Shown here piece after piece: positions 23,116 to 31,439 of a stretch of DNA of 64,000 nucleotides. The first letter of the stretch is position 1; every line of letters starts with the position of its first letter. The DNA comes from Ryuthela nishihirai (taxonomy: Eukaryota > Arthropoda > Arachnida > Araneae > Heptathelidae), in the NCBI GenBank assembly GCA_038380435.1, contig JAWZYU010000017.1, positions 26,160,483-26,224,482 on the forward strand. The letters are read 5' to 3'. Position numbers and translations under genes: made by a program. The notes beneath the pieces are model-generated. The model searched no databases. It was not told where the DNA came from and saw nothing but the letters and a program-made list of their open reading frames with translations.

Positions 23116-23306
23116 TCTCACGCCACATTTCGTTTCACAAAACGACCCAGTTTTCAATTATGAGTTCCATAGGTCCAAAAACACTGATTACAAAAAAATT
23201 CACTTTAAAGAAAGAGCACGGTCAATGTCGTTTTCGTGTTAAATAAGCAAATGAATCCTCATAAACTTCCCTAATGCAGAAACTTAATATCTCTTCTGTT
23301 TTGCAG
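23116..23306. other. Intron sequence upstream of exon b
   Basis: Ends in the polypyrimidine-rich acceptor ATATCTCTTCTGTTTTGCAG. No other element seen. Confidence 0.6.
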
Positions 23307-23418
23307 TATCCTCTTTGCTGACATCGTGGGTTTCACGGCGATATCGTCCACCTGTCCGGCTCCAGAATTAGTGCGGACTCTCAATGAGCTCTTCGCTCGC
23401 TTTGACAAATTATCTGAG
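23307..23418 (+). CDS. Ac78C-like: Adenylyl cyclase exon b (C1a catalytic core, first metal Asp)
   Basis: This exon encodes [19 protein letters not shown] and then [18 protein letters not shown]. The Asp of FADIVGF is the first of the two Mg2+-binding aspartates of class III cyclases. LNELFARFD is the invariant helix that follows. The acceptor is TTTTGCAG (AG at 23305-23306) and the donor is GTAAGT at 23419. The first base completes the Ser codon split with exon a, and the exon ends in phase 0. Its length (112 nt) agrees exactly with that arithmetic. The intron before it is about 17.6 kb. A SINE-1 insertion starts 82 bp after the donor. Confidence 0.96.
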
Positions 23419-23499
23419 GTAAGTTTCAATTTCAAAGATTCTCCTGAAGTGGACTTAACTTTTCTGAACCTGTTTCGTGAGAATCACTTCTTGAATATA

Positions 23500-23881
23500 G
23501 GGCGGGGGTGGCTCAGTCGGTAGCGCACCAGACTCGTAATCTGTAGTTCCCAGGTTTGAGTCCCAGCTGGGTCAGCGTTGAGATTTATCTCCGCAAAATT
23601 CCCCTCCCTGCCCACGGTCAGTAGGGGACACCGATGGGCTTGGAAAGGCCGCCGTCCGTCGGATGGGACGTTAAGCCGTGGTCCCGTGTGCGGGAGAGCC
23701 ATACCCTGTGCACGTCAATGAACAGGCTGGATGGCCTTGACGGAAGGCTACCATCTGTTTCCCAAACAGCTGTTCCAATGGGTCCCCTCCCCCAACCTTC
23801 TCTGAGCCTTCGGGGTCCATGTGACCTGGCCATTTAGCCCATGGTGTGCAAAAAAGTGCCGCTCAGAGGTAAAACAACCCA
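23500..23881 (+). mobile_element. SINE-1 full-length, exact 14-bp TSD
   Basis: ACTTCTTGAATATA flanks both ends (23486-23499, 23882-23895). The head has CCAGACTCGTAATCTGTAG, where CAGA and TCTG can pair as an anticodon stem. That is probably closer to the ancestral tRNA head than most copies. Confidence 0.95.
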
Positions 23882-23944
23882 ACTTCTTGAATATACAGGT
23901 AACGGACAAAATGAAACAGCGATAGCAACTTAAAATCACTAAAA

Positions 23945-24067
23945 CTGTCGCTCTAAAAAACATTCGAGCACTATGGTTGATTACAGAATTCAGAAAAAAT
24001 ATCTGACAACGATTTTTTTAGAAATTAGTGATCTGGCAACCTTTGTGTCACGTGACACGAAGGTTGC
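23945..24067. mobile_element. MITE-1 left arm and centre, joined to a Tc1-like transposase remnant
   Basis: Left arm from CTGTCGCTCTAAAAAACATT through the E-box palindrome TGTCACGTGACA. Instead of a right arm it runs directly into the 3' end of the broken Tc1-like transposase on the - strand. This suggests that MITE-1 is derived from the ends of that element. Confidence 0.75.
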
Positions 24068-24069
24068 GA

Positions 24070-25030
24070 TCATTCGTCTACATGAAACGTCATCAATTCT
24101 TGCTTGTTGCCATGGAGCTGGAAAACGTTGCTTGAGACGTCCTTACGGAAGTTCCATAGATTTTCCAATGGTTGATATCTGGTGATTGCGGTGGCTATGT
24201 TACGGGACAGAAGTTCAGTTTCGTGCTTCTCAAACCACCGGGTGTCGTCAAAGCATGTGCTCTGTGTCTTGAAAAACAGCTCTCTCTTCATGAAAGAAAT
24301 ACTGTCATCGGATGAAGATGATCACTCAGGGTTATCAAATAGTACACCCAAATTTTGTGGGGGCGGGGGTGGCTCAGTCGGTTGCGCGCCAGGCTCGTAA
24401 TCTGTAGTTCCCAGGTTCGAGTCCCAGCTGGGTCAGCGTTGAGATTTATCTCCGCAAAATTCCCCGCCCTGCCCACGGTCAGTAGGGGACACCGATGGGC
24501 TTGGAAAGGCCGCCATCCGTCGGATGCGACGCTAAGCCGTGAACCCGTGTACGAGAGAGAGAGCCATACCCTGTGCACGTTAAAGAATACGCTGGAAGGC
24601 CTTGACGGGAAGTTACCATATGTCTCCCAACAGCTGTTCCAGTGGGTCCCCTCCCCCAACCTTCTCTGAGCTTCGGAGTCCTTGTGACCTGGCCATTTAG
24701 CGCATAGTGTGCAAAAAAAAGTGCCGCTCAGAGGTAAAACAATCCAACCCAACACAGGACTATCAAATAGCGATTGGCATTAATCTTGCCTTCTAACGGA
24801 ATGAGTACACCCAAATTTTGTCACTATGAAGCATCTCCCACCATTACATAACTGCCAGAACTCTTAACAATAGGAAACAAGCAATCAGAGATGTAAACCT
24901 CCTCTAGTTGACAACACACGTGCACTAGTCCAATAGTCGGAAACAAAGTGTAGGATGATTGGTCAGACCATATCACATTCATCCACTGCTTATGTGACGC
25001 TAAGCATGCTGGGATGTCATGTGCATGTTT
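24070..25030 (-). pseudogene. Tc1-like transposase, broken, split by a SINE
   Basis: On the - strand, from about 25030 downward: NVIWSDQSSYTLFPTIG (the WSDxSx block around the second catalytic Asp), CLFPIVKSSGSYVMVGDAS, then after a stop the LSDHLHPM block (about 24330), and RWFEKHETELLS (about 24235). The usual PPQSPDLNPIENLW region is recognisable only as YQPLENLW (about 24160). Several stops and frameshifts, with SINE-1 inserted at 24357-24752. This is a Tc1/mariner superfamily transposase (cut-and-paste, TA target), inactive. Its N-terminal DNA-binding part is not visible. Confidence 0.8.
24357..24752 (+). mobile_element. SINE-1 inside the transposase remnant
   Basis: Full-length copy from GGGGGCGGGGGTGGCTCAG to CAATCCAACCCAACAC. 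The flanking transposase sequence is repeated on both sides: GTACACCCAAATTTTGT and TATCAAATAG occur left (24329-24356) and right (24761-24822). The left copy lacks about 35 bp between them. The TSD is therefore long (about 60 bp) with a later deletion, or the insertion itself caused a rearrangement. Confidence 0.9.
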
Positions 25031-25248
25031 TATGCCTTCGTCATTAGTCTAGACGCGACTGTTTAACATGAACTGAAGGCTTCCCGCAAACCTCGGTGTT
25101 TCCAATTATCTATCCATTGCGTATAGCTTTTAATGCATTCTGATTTTTTTTTTTGCTGGTTTCGGCGTTTTGTACTTTAACGTGTACTTTTCTGCCCATT
25201 GGCCAACAATAAAAAAATATTTAATATCTTGAGGTTTTTTTTTATGCC
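25031..25248. other. No gene recognised
   Basis: AT-rich spacer with T-runs; the left end of the Tc1 remnant may lie here but I cannot define it. Confidence 0.4.
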
Positions 25249-25375
25249 AGGGTTGAGATTTATCTCTGCTCTCCCCCCCCCCCTGCCCTCTGTCAGAAAA
25301 GGGTCACCGATGGGCTTTGAAAGGACGCCGTCCCTCGGATGGGGCTTTAAACCATGGCACTGTGTGCAGAAGAAA
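25249..25375 (+). mobile_element. SINE-1 old fragment, split
   Basis: Diverged 5' body (GTTGAGATTTATCTCTGCTC, then GTCACCGATGGGCTTTGAAA). With the 3' piece at 25806-25976 it is probably one old copy opened by AT-repeat growth and by the young SINE between them. Confidence 0.7.
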
Positions 25376-25414
25376 TATATATGTATAGTAGCCTAAATAT
25401 ATATATAATTATAT

Positions 25415-25717
25415 TTATCTCCGTAAAATTTCCCCGCCCTGCCCACGGTCAGTAGGGGACACCGATGGGCTTGAAAAGGCCGCCGTCCGTCGGATGGGAC
25501 GTTAAGCCGTGGCCCCGTGTGCGGGAGAGCCATACCCTGTGCACGTTAAAGAACACGCTGGATGGCCTTGACGGGAGGCTGCCATCTGTCTCCCAACAGC
25601 TGTTCCAGTGGGTCCCCTCCCCCAACCTTCTCTGAGCCTTCGGGGTCCTTGTGACCTGGCCATTTAGCCCATGGTGTGCAGAAAAGTGCCGCTCAGAGGT
25701 AAAACAATCCAATCCAA
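25415..25717 (+). mobile_element. SINE-1 young copy, 5'-truncated
   Basis: Starts at TTTATCTCCGTAAAATTTCC without the head, and ends AACAATCCAATCCAATG. It is flanked on both sides by TATATAATTATA-type AT repeats, so the TSD cannot be defined. Confidence 0.88.
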
Positions 25718-25805
25718 TGTATATAATTATAATATATATATTTACTGTATATATATTAAAATTAAATTATATATATATATAACCTAAAGAGTAAAGACAT
25801 ATGAT

Positions 25806-25976
25806 TTGCCATACCCTGTGAACATGCAGGATAACCCTTTTGGAAGCTTCACTCTCTCTCCTAGCAGTTATCTAGTGGGGATCCCCTTCGCTAACCTTCT
25901 CTGAGCTCTTGGAGTCCTTGTGACCTGGCCATCCACACCACTGAGTGCAAAAAAAGTGCCACTCCATAGATACTAA
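25806..25976 (+). mobile_element. SINE-1 old 3' fragment
   Basis: Diverged body and tail (GCCATACCCTGTGAACATGC, then TCTCTGAGCTCTTGGAGTCC, then AGTGCCACTCC). Probably the other half of the fragment at 25249-25375. Confidence 0.7.
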
Positions 25977-26009
25977 TCTATGGGAACTGCTGGAAAGAAG
26001 TCTCAGGCA

Positions 26010-26906
26010 GCGTTTCTCAAGGGTTGGGTTGGGGCTTAATATATATATTATAATTATACTACATATATATAGCCTAAAGAGTAAATATATATAATTTGCC
26101 ATACCCTTGAGGCAATATATAATATCATACCCTTGAAAACCCCCAACCCTTGAGGTTTTTAAGATTTTCAGCTCATTAGAAAAGAAAAGAGTTAATGTTT
26201 CTATTTTGTTTCTATTTGTGTCTGTCCATTCGTAGTCATTTAACATTTTGTTTTTAGAGATAATTTTTATAGGTTTTGATGAAATAGAAGCGTGAATAGA
26301 ATTTAGGCGAAGAGAGAGTGAAAACAAATGAGACTGTCCAGTGAAATGACGCATGAGAAAGCTAAAACGATCTTTCTCATACGTCATTGGTTGATTGAGC
26401 TATCAGTTGTGGGTTGTTTTACCTCTGAGCGGCACTTTTTTGCACACCATGGGCTAAATGGCCAGGTCACATGGACCCCGAAGGCTCAGAGAAGGTTGGG
26501 GGAGGGGACCCACTGGAACAGCTGTTGGGAGACAGATGGTAGCCTCCCGTCAAGGCCATCCAGCGTGTTCTTTAACGTGCACAGCTCTTCCGCACACGGA
26601 ATCATGGCTTAACGTCCCATCCGACGGACGACGGCCTTTCCAAGCCCATCGGTGTCCCCTACTGACCGTGGGCAGGGCGGGGAATTTTTGCGGAGATAAA
26701 TCTCAACGCTGACCCAGCTGGGACTCGAACCTGGGAACTACAGATTACGAGCCTGGCGCGCTACCGACTGAGCCACCCCCGCCCCAAGAGCTATCAGTTA
26801 CTTGTCACTCAACCAATGGTTGCATAGATCAAACAATGATATTACAGATCATTGGGTGATTGATAAAAGATTGATAGCTCATTCAGCCAATACCTTTTGA
26901 GAACCA
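26010..26906. mobile_element. Possible hAT-like element hosting a SINE
   Basis: CAGCGTTTCTCAAGGG at about 26010 and TTTTGAGAACCACTG ending at about 26911 resemble the hAT-like ends seen elsewhere in this window. The flanking 8-mers do not match clearly. Inside are AT repeats and a small hairpin around 26345-26388 (ATGACGCATGAGAAAG against CTTTCTCATACGTCAT). Weak call. Confidence 0.35.
26409..26787 (-). mobile_element. SINE-1 full-length, exact 12-bp TSD
   Basis: GAGCTATCAGTT flanks both ends (26397-26408, 26788-26799). Complete head and tail, with a short deletion of GGTATGG in the body (GTGCACAGCTCTTCC in complement). Confidence 0.94.
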
Positions 26907-27120
26907 CTGATGTCTCCAGTGCGCAGTCTCATTGTCTCAAATGCTTCCGCTCAAGCTTCGCCAATTCTAATAATTCAACGAAATATTTATAAAAATATTA
27001 ACGATATTTTAATATACCCAAGAGTGTAAACTAAATATTTATGTAACGATAATTAAACTAAATATTTAAAAGAAATTTTAATGATATATTTATAAATATA
27101 TTTTATATATATATTTACAC

Positions 27121-27412
27121 AGTCGTATCAGAATAATATGAACCACCTGCCATAGTATATATATGGTAAGTGGTCATAGCCGTCCCGTGGCCGAGTGGTT
27201 AGCACGCTTGGCTACTGATCTAAGGGATGTGGGTTCGAGCCCCGGGTTAAGGCATGGTTGTGTGTGTTGTTTTTCTGCTGAGGTCCTGCCATCCTCACAG
27301 ACCTTCTACTATGGCATATAAACTGACAGGCTCCTGTCAGACCTCTGTGGCAAGCAGCTGCTTGAGGGGTTATTTATTTTAGATGGTTATATTATTCTGA
27401 TACGACTCTGTA
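27121..27412. mobile_element. Mariner-type terminal-repeat element carrying a second SINE family
   Basis: CAGTCGTATCAGAATAATAT (27122) and its near complement ATATTATTCTGATACGACT (ending about 27408) form inverted termini of about 29 bp. The same terminal wording (GTATCAAAATAATATGACCA) appears at 60740 and, inverted, in the 38.6-39.4 kb array. Almost everything between the termini is a tRNA-derived SINE. Confidence 0.7.
27178..27376 (+). mobile_element. SINE-2, tRNA-derived, single copy in the window
   Basis: tRNA-like head with A box TGGCCGAGTGG (27188-27198) and B box GGTTCGAGCCC (27232-27242), separated by the normal 33 bp. An unrelated body follows (GTGTGTTGTTTTTCTGCTGA, then CTCCTGTCAGACCTCTGTGG). 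It shares nothing with the SINE-1 body. Intact boxes but no CCA-type 3' end, and the tRNA fold continues into the body, so I call it a SINE rather than a tRNA gene. Confidence 0.75.
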
Positions 27413-27543
27413 TACTATACTAATAAATAAACGCTTGTAACCAATAAAATAAACAACAGTGATAATATGACTAGATCTTTTTAATAGACTCAAAAATGTT
27501 ATATTGATAATCGTAACTTTATATTGACATATTTCTAATGTAG

Positions 27544-27671
27544 AAATACCACCAACTAAGGATCAAGATCTTGGGAGACTGCTATTACTGCATCAGTGGA
27601 GCCCCAGAGGAGAGACCAGACCACGCTGTGCTCTGCGTTCATATGGGACTTAGCATGGTGGATGCCATCAA
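27544..27671 (+). CDS. Ac78C-like: Adenylyl cyclase exon c (C1a core, second metal Asp)
   Basis: This exon encodes [20 protein letters not shown] and then [22 protein letters not shown] plus two bases of a Lys codon. LGDCYYC holds the second Mg2+-binding Asp of the C1a domain, and [11 protein letters not shown] is almost invariant in animal cyclases. The acceptor ends AATGTAG (AG at 27542-27543). The donor GTACGT at 27672 was chosen because it leaves AA, which the first base of exon d completes to Lys, restoring the expected length before VDMRVG. Length 128 nt. The intron before is only 4.1 kb. An old SINE-1 fragment starts about 85 bp after the donor. Confidence 0.96.
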
Positions 27672-27756
27672 GTACGTAACGAGAAAGTGTAACCAAACAA
27701 CAACTTCATTTGCTGTTTTATCTTGTACCGGGCAAAAAGATTTTAATGCAGTTGGA

Positions 27757-28312
27757 TGGGGTTGTTTTGCCTCTAAACGATATTTTTTTACTCACAAGTT
27801 GCTAAAAAACAGGTTACGAGGACCCAAATGCTCAGAGACAGAGGTTGGGTTGTTTTACCTCTGAGCGGCACTTTTTTGCACACCATGGGCTAAATGGCCA
27901 GGTCACATGGACCCCGAAGGTTCAGAGAAGGTTGGGGGAGGAGACCCACTGGAACAACTGTTGGGAGACAGATGGTAGCCTCCCGTCAAGGCCATCCAGC
28001 GTGTTCTTTAACGTGCACAGGGTATGGCTCTCTCGCACACGGGCCACGGCTTAACGTTCCATCCGACGGACGGCGGCCTTTTCAAGACCATCGATGTCCC
28101 GTACTGACGGTGAGCAGGGCGGGGAACTTTGCGGAGATAAATTTCAACGCTGACCCAGCTGGGACTCGAACCTGGAAACTACAGATTACGAGCCTGGCGC
28201 GCTACCGACTGAGCAACCCCCGCCCCTCTAAAAAACAGGTTACGAGGACCCAAATGCTCAGAGACAGAGGTAAATCCGCTGCATGGATGTTAGGAGGCAG
28301 ACAGAAATCTCC
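27757..28312 (-). mobile_element. Old SINE-1 fragment, interrupted by a younger SINE-1
   Basis: The flanks of the younger copy are themselves SINE-1: tail GGTTGTTTTGCCTCTAAACG (27760), then GAGGACCCAAATGCTCAGAG, resuming after 28271 with TGGATGTTAGGAGGCAGACAG. Strongly diverged; the head is not visible. Confidence 0.75.
27846..28227 (-). mobile_element. SINE-1 full-length with exact 44-bp TSD
   Basis: Complete copy inserted in an older SINE-1. The 44 bases at 27802-27845 (from CTAAAAAACAGG to AGACAGAGGT) are repeated without a mismatch at 28228-28271. That is about four times the usual TSD of this family (11-15 bp). Confidence 0.95.
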
Positions 28313-28610
28313 CATTATGGTAGGGGGGGGGGGGGGGTTCTCAATCTTTTCCGCTCACGACCCCACCATATTGTTCACAGAAATTTTGGCGGCCCCCTTA
28401 CTGTTGAAATAATTTTTCGTTACCTCGTTTACCACCGATTTAATTCTTTCGGGGGCCCTTTTACTATTGATGGAATTTGTCACCCCTCTCTTATCATTGA
28501 TGGAATTTGTCTCACACATTCCTTTACCATTGAAGAAAGTAACTTGAATTGATATTGTTAGAAATTTTAAATACGAAATGGGCGTAAGTTCAAAAAAATG
28601 GTTACCCACC
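28313..28610. other. Possible hAT-end fragment; no gene
   Basis: A G-run is followed by GGTTCTCAATCTTTTCCGCT and CACGACCCC, wording like a hAT-type terminus. A phrase ATTGATGGAATTTGTC is then repeated at about 28467 and 28496. No matching right end found. Confidence 0.35.
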
Positions 28611-29000
28611 AAATGATAAATGAACCAATTTAATTACAAAGGTACAGTCGCTCAAAAAAATATCCGAACACTATGGTTGATTACAGAATTCAGAAAAAAT
28701 ATCTGGAGCGTGTACAGCAACTGTACACGCTCCAGTTGCACACGCTCAATATTTCCGTGAGTGAGCCCACACGATCCAGGTCTTTGTGAGCTCACGCGAT
28801 CCAATATGCTGTGAACAAATGATAAATGAACCAATTTAATTACAAAGGTGTAGTCGCTCAAAAAAATATCCGAACACTATGGTTGATTACAGAATTCAGA
28901 AAAAATATCTGGCAACGATTTTTTTAGAAATTAGTGATCTGGCAACCTTCGTGTCACGTGACACGAAGATTGCCAGATCACCAATTTCTAAAAAAAGTAT
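28611..29000. mobile_element. MITE-1 pair produced by a 205-bp local duplication
   Basis: A segment of about 96 bp (AAATGATAAATGAACCAATT, then TACAAAGG, then the MITE-1 left arm) occurs at 28611 and again at 28816. After the first arm lies the perfect palindrome of 14-nt arms TGGAGCGTGTACAG around CAA (28704-28734), then CACTCACGGAAA-type sequence shared with the 38.6 kb array. The second arm continues through the E-box centre into a partial right arm ending at about 28999. Confidence 0.8.
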
Positions 29001-29334
29001 ATTTATTATTAATTATATTTATTATGATATATTTTATATTTATTAAATTATATTTATTATTGAATTATCAATTTATATTTTTATACACTACGTTGTAATT
29101 AAAACCGGTTTTTTAATGGCATTTGCTTTTCCTGTTGGCTTCTTTTCACTAATGGAAATAAGCTTCTAGTTATATATTAAGATCACCACTCATCAGACAA
29201 TGAACTCTTTCTATGAAGAAATTAAACCTAGCCAGCCGCTTGCTCGACTAGTATATTGTCTCTTCGATTTGATTGCCATGTCTCTTGAATAACCTTCACT
29301 TAGCCTAACAATACTAACTCGCAAAAAAGGAGGA
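29001..29334. other. No gene recognised
   Basis: AT-rich intron, with TTTATTA-type repeats in the first 100 bp. No element ends seen. Confidence 0.4.
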
Positions 29335-29876
29335 GGTGGTGGGGGGGCTCAGTCGGTAGCGCGTCAGACTCGCAATCTGCAGTTCCCAGGTTCGAGTCCC
29401 AGCTGGGTCAACGTTGAGATTTATCTAATCAAAATTCCCCGCCCTGTCCATGGTCATTAGGGGACACCGATGGGCTTGGAAAGGCCGCCGTCCGTCGTAT
29501 GGGACGTTAAGCCGTGGTCCTGTGTACGGGAGAGCCATACCCTGTGCACGTTAAAGAACACGCTGGATGACCTTGATTCATCTGTCTCCCAACAGCTGTT
29601 TCAGTGGATTCCCTCCCCCAACCTTGTCTCAGCCTTCGGGGTGCTTGTGACCCGGCCATTTAGCCCATGGTGTGCAAAAAAAGTGCTGCTCAGAGGTAAA
29701 ACAACCCAACGTTAAAGAACACGCTGGATGGCCTTGACGGGAGGCTACCATCTGTCTCCCAACAGCTGTTCCAGTGGATCCCCTCCCCCAACCTTCTCTG
29801 AGCCTTCGGGGTCCATGTGACCTGGCCATTTAGCCCATGGTGTGCAAAAAAAGTGCCGCTCAGAGGTAAAACAACC
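29335..29876 (+). mobile_element. SINE-1 full head with duplicated tail region
   Basis: Head, body and tail, then a second body-tail segment fused at AACCCAACGTTAAAG (29705-29720), the same junction as in the trimer at 10183. The first unit has a diagnostic deletion (CCTTGATTCATCTGTCTCC) and the variant CCTTGTCTCAGCC. Both are shared with the copy at 31066, but the second unit lacks them. The two units therefore come from different subfamilies or from gene conversion. Confidence 0.9.
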
Positions 29877-29877
29877 C

Positions 29878-30590
29878 TAAAAAGGAAATAAAAATACACT
29901 TCCAGCTACTACTGAAAACTTTCCAATATTTCTAAACACCGTTACTGTTTTCAAGACTGTCTGTTCTAATAAGCTAGTGACATAACTCTCACGCTGAAAC
30001 ACAACTCGAGCGTCAAATGACACATCACTTCTGGTTTTATTGTTACACGTTCATCTGTCGTAACACTATAATAACATGCTCACAACAGAATGCGTCAGAC
30101 ACAGTATAGGGTGCAGCACCAGGAAATTCCGGTAAACTAAGACGCCTGGAGTTGCTGGTTGTAAAACGGAAGGATAGAGACGTGTTTGTGGATTAGAGTT
30201 AGCTAGGAACACTTCAGAATGAGTGGTGAAGAGGAAGGCTTTCATATCGTGTAGTATAGAAAGTGTCACTATCTCTCTGTCTCCCGTCGGAAAACCGTAT
30301 CAGAGCAGGCAAGGGACTTGGGTCTTGTGATTTAGTCACTGAAGCGAGTATTTATAACATATTGAACTTTAACTCTCATTTTTACAATGAAGTTGATATT
30401 TTATACATAGCTCATTGAACCGTGTCCAGCTATGAGTTTGAGAAAAGTTGCATTAAGGTCATCGAAGTTCTCTTAGCATGCAGAGGATATTGCTTTCCAA
30501 GATTATTGGTGTCCCTTTCTCACGAATGGCAGGTAGGAGTTAGGGGTAAACATTTCAGAAGAGGCCTTGCACAATTGGAGACAACTGTAA
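29878..30590. other. No gene recognised
   Basis: Unassigned intron; open frames lack motifs. No repeats seen. Confidence 0.45.
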
Positions 30591-30994
30591 GTTGGGTTGT
30601 TTTACCTCTGAGCGGAACTTTTTTGCACACCATGGGCTAAATGGCCAGGTCACATGGACCCCGAAGGCTCAGAGAAGGTTGGGGGAGGGGACCCACTGGA
30701 ACAGCTGTTGGGAGACAGATGGTAGAAACATCCATTCTACCATCTGTCTCCCAACAGCTGTTCCAGCGTGTTCTTTAACGTGCACAGGGTATGGCTCTCT
30801 CGTACACGGGGCCACGGTTTAACGTCCCATCCGACGGACGGCGGCCTTTTCAAGCCCATCGGTGTCCCCTACTGACTGTGGGCAGGGCGGGGAATTTGCG
30901 GAGATAAATCTCAACGCTGACCCAGCTGGGACTCGAACCTGGGAACTACAGATTACGAGTCTGGCGCGCTACCGACTGAGCCACCCCCGCCCCC
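30591..30994 (-). mobile_element. SINE-1 with internal inverted duplication
   Basis: Tail and head are complete. In the middle, a piece of the body is copied in reverse: 30698-30725 (GGAACAGCTGTTGGGAGACA, then GATGGTAG) is mirrored at 30736-30765 (CTACCATCTGTCTCCCAACA, then GCTGTTCC) around AAACATCCATT. The mirror replaces the normal CCTCCCGTCAAGGCCATC segment. Confidence 0.9.
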
Positions 30995-31065
30995 GACAGA
31001 ATAGGGCAGTTTTGTGAATTTAATAAATTAGGCTTTTAGTGTATTTATAGACGATTGTGAATGAT

Positions 31066-31350
31066 TGAGTTGGGTTGGTTGGTTGTTTTACCTCTGAGCG
31101 GCACTTTTTTGAACACCATGAGGTAAAAGGCCAGGTCACATGAACCCCGAAGGCTGAGACAAGGTTGGGGGAGGGGACCCACTGGAACAGCTGTTGGGAG
31201 ACAGATGAATCAAGGTCATCCAGCGTGTTCTTTAACGTGCACAGAGTATGGCTCTCCCGCACACGGGGCCACAACTTAACGTCCCATCCGACGGTCTGAG
31301 GCCTTTCCAAGCCCATCGGTGTCCCCTATTGACCGTGGGCAGGGCGGGTA
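31066..31350 (-). mobile_element. SINE-1, 5'-truncated
   Basis: Tail (GAGTTGGGTTGG) and body end at GTGGGCAGGGCGGG. No head. Carries the same deletion and GTCTCAGCC variant as the first unit of the copy at 29335. Confidence 0.88.
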
Positions 31351-31439
31351 GTTGATTGATTGAGTGATTTACTGAGTTAGTGACTGATAAGACTGATAAG
31401 GGATAAGGCTAATTCTGACTTTGACGCAGAAATGATGCT

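Noticed and set aside
27178..27250. Stand-alone tRNA gene at 27.2 kb
   Set aside because: Boxes and spacing are good but the 3' side continues into a SINE body and I cannot close an acceptor stem. A tRNA covariance-model scan would settle it.
27672..27685. Alternative donor GTAACG after TAC for exon c
   Set aside because: It would end in phase 0, which fits no acceptor of exon d; GTACGT is also the stronger donor.
28316..28520. Full hAT-like element starting at GGTTCTCAATCTTTTC
   Set aside because: Only a left-end-like string was found, with no matching right end or TSD; kept as a low-confidence fragment note.
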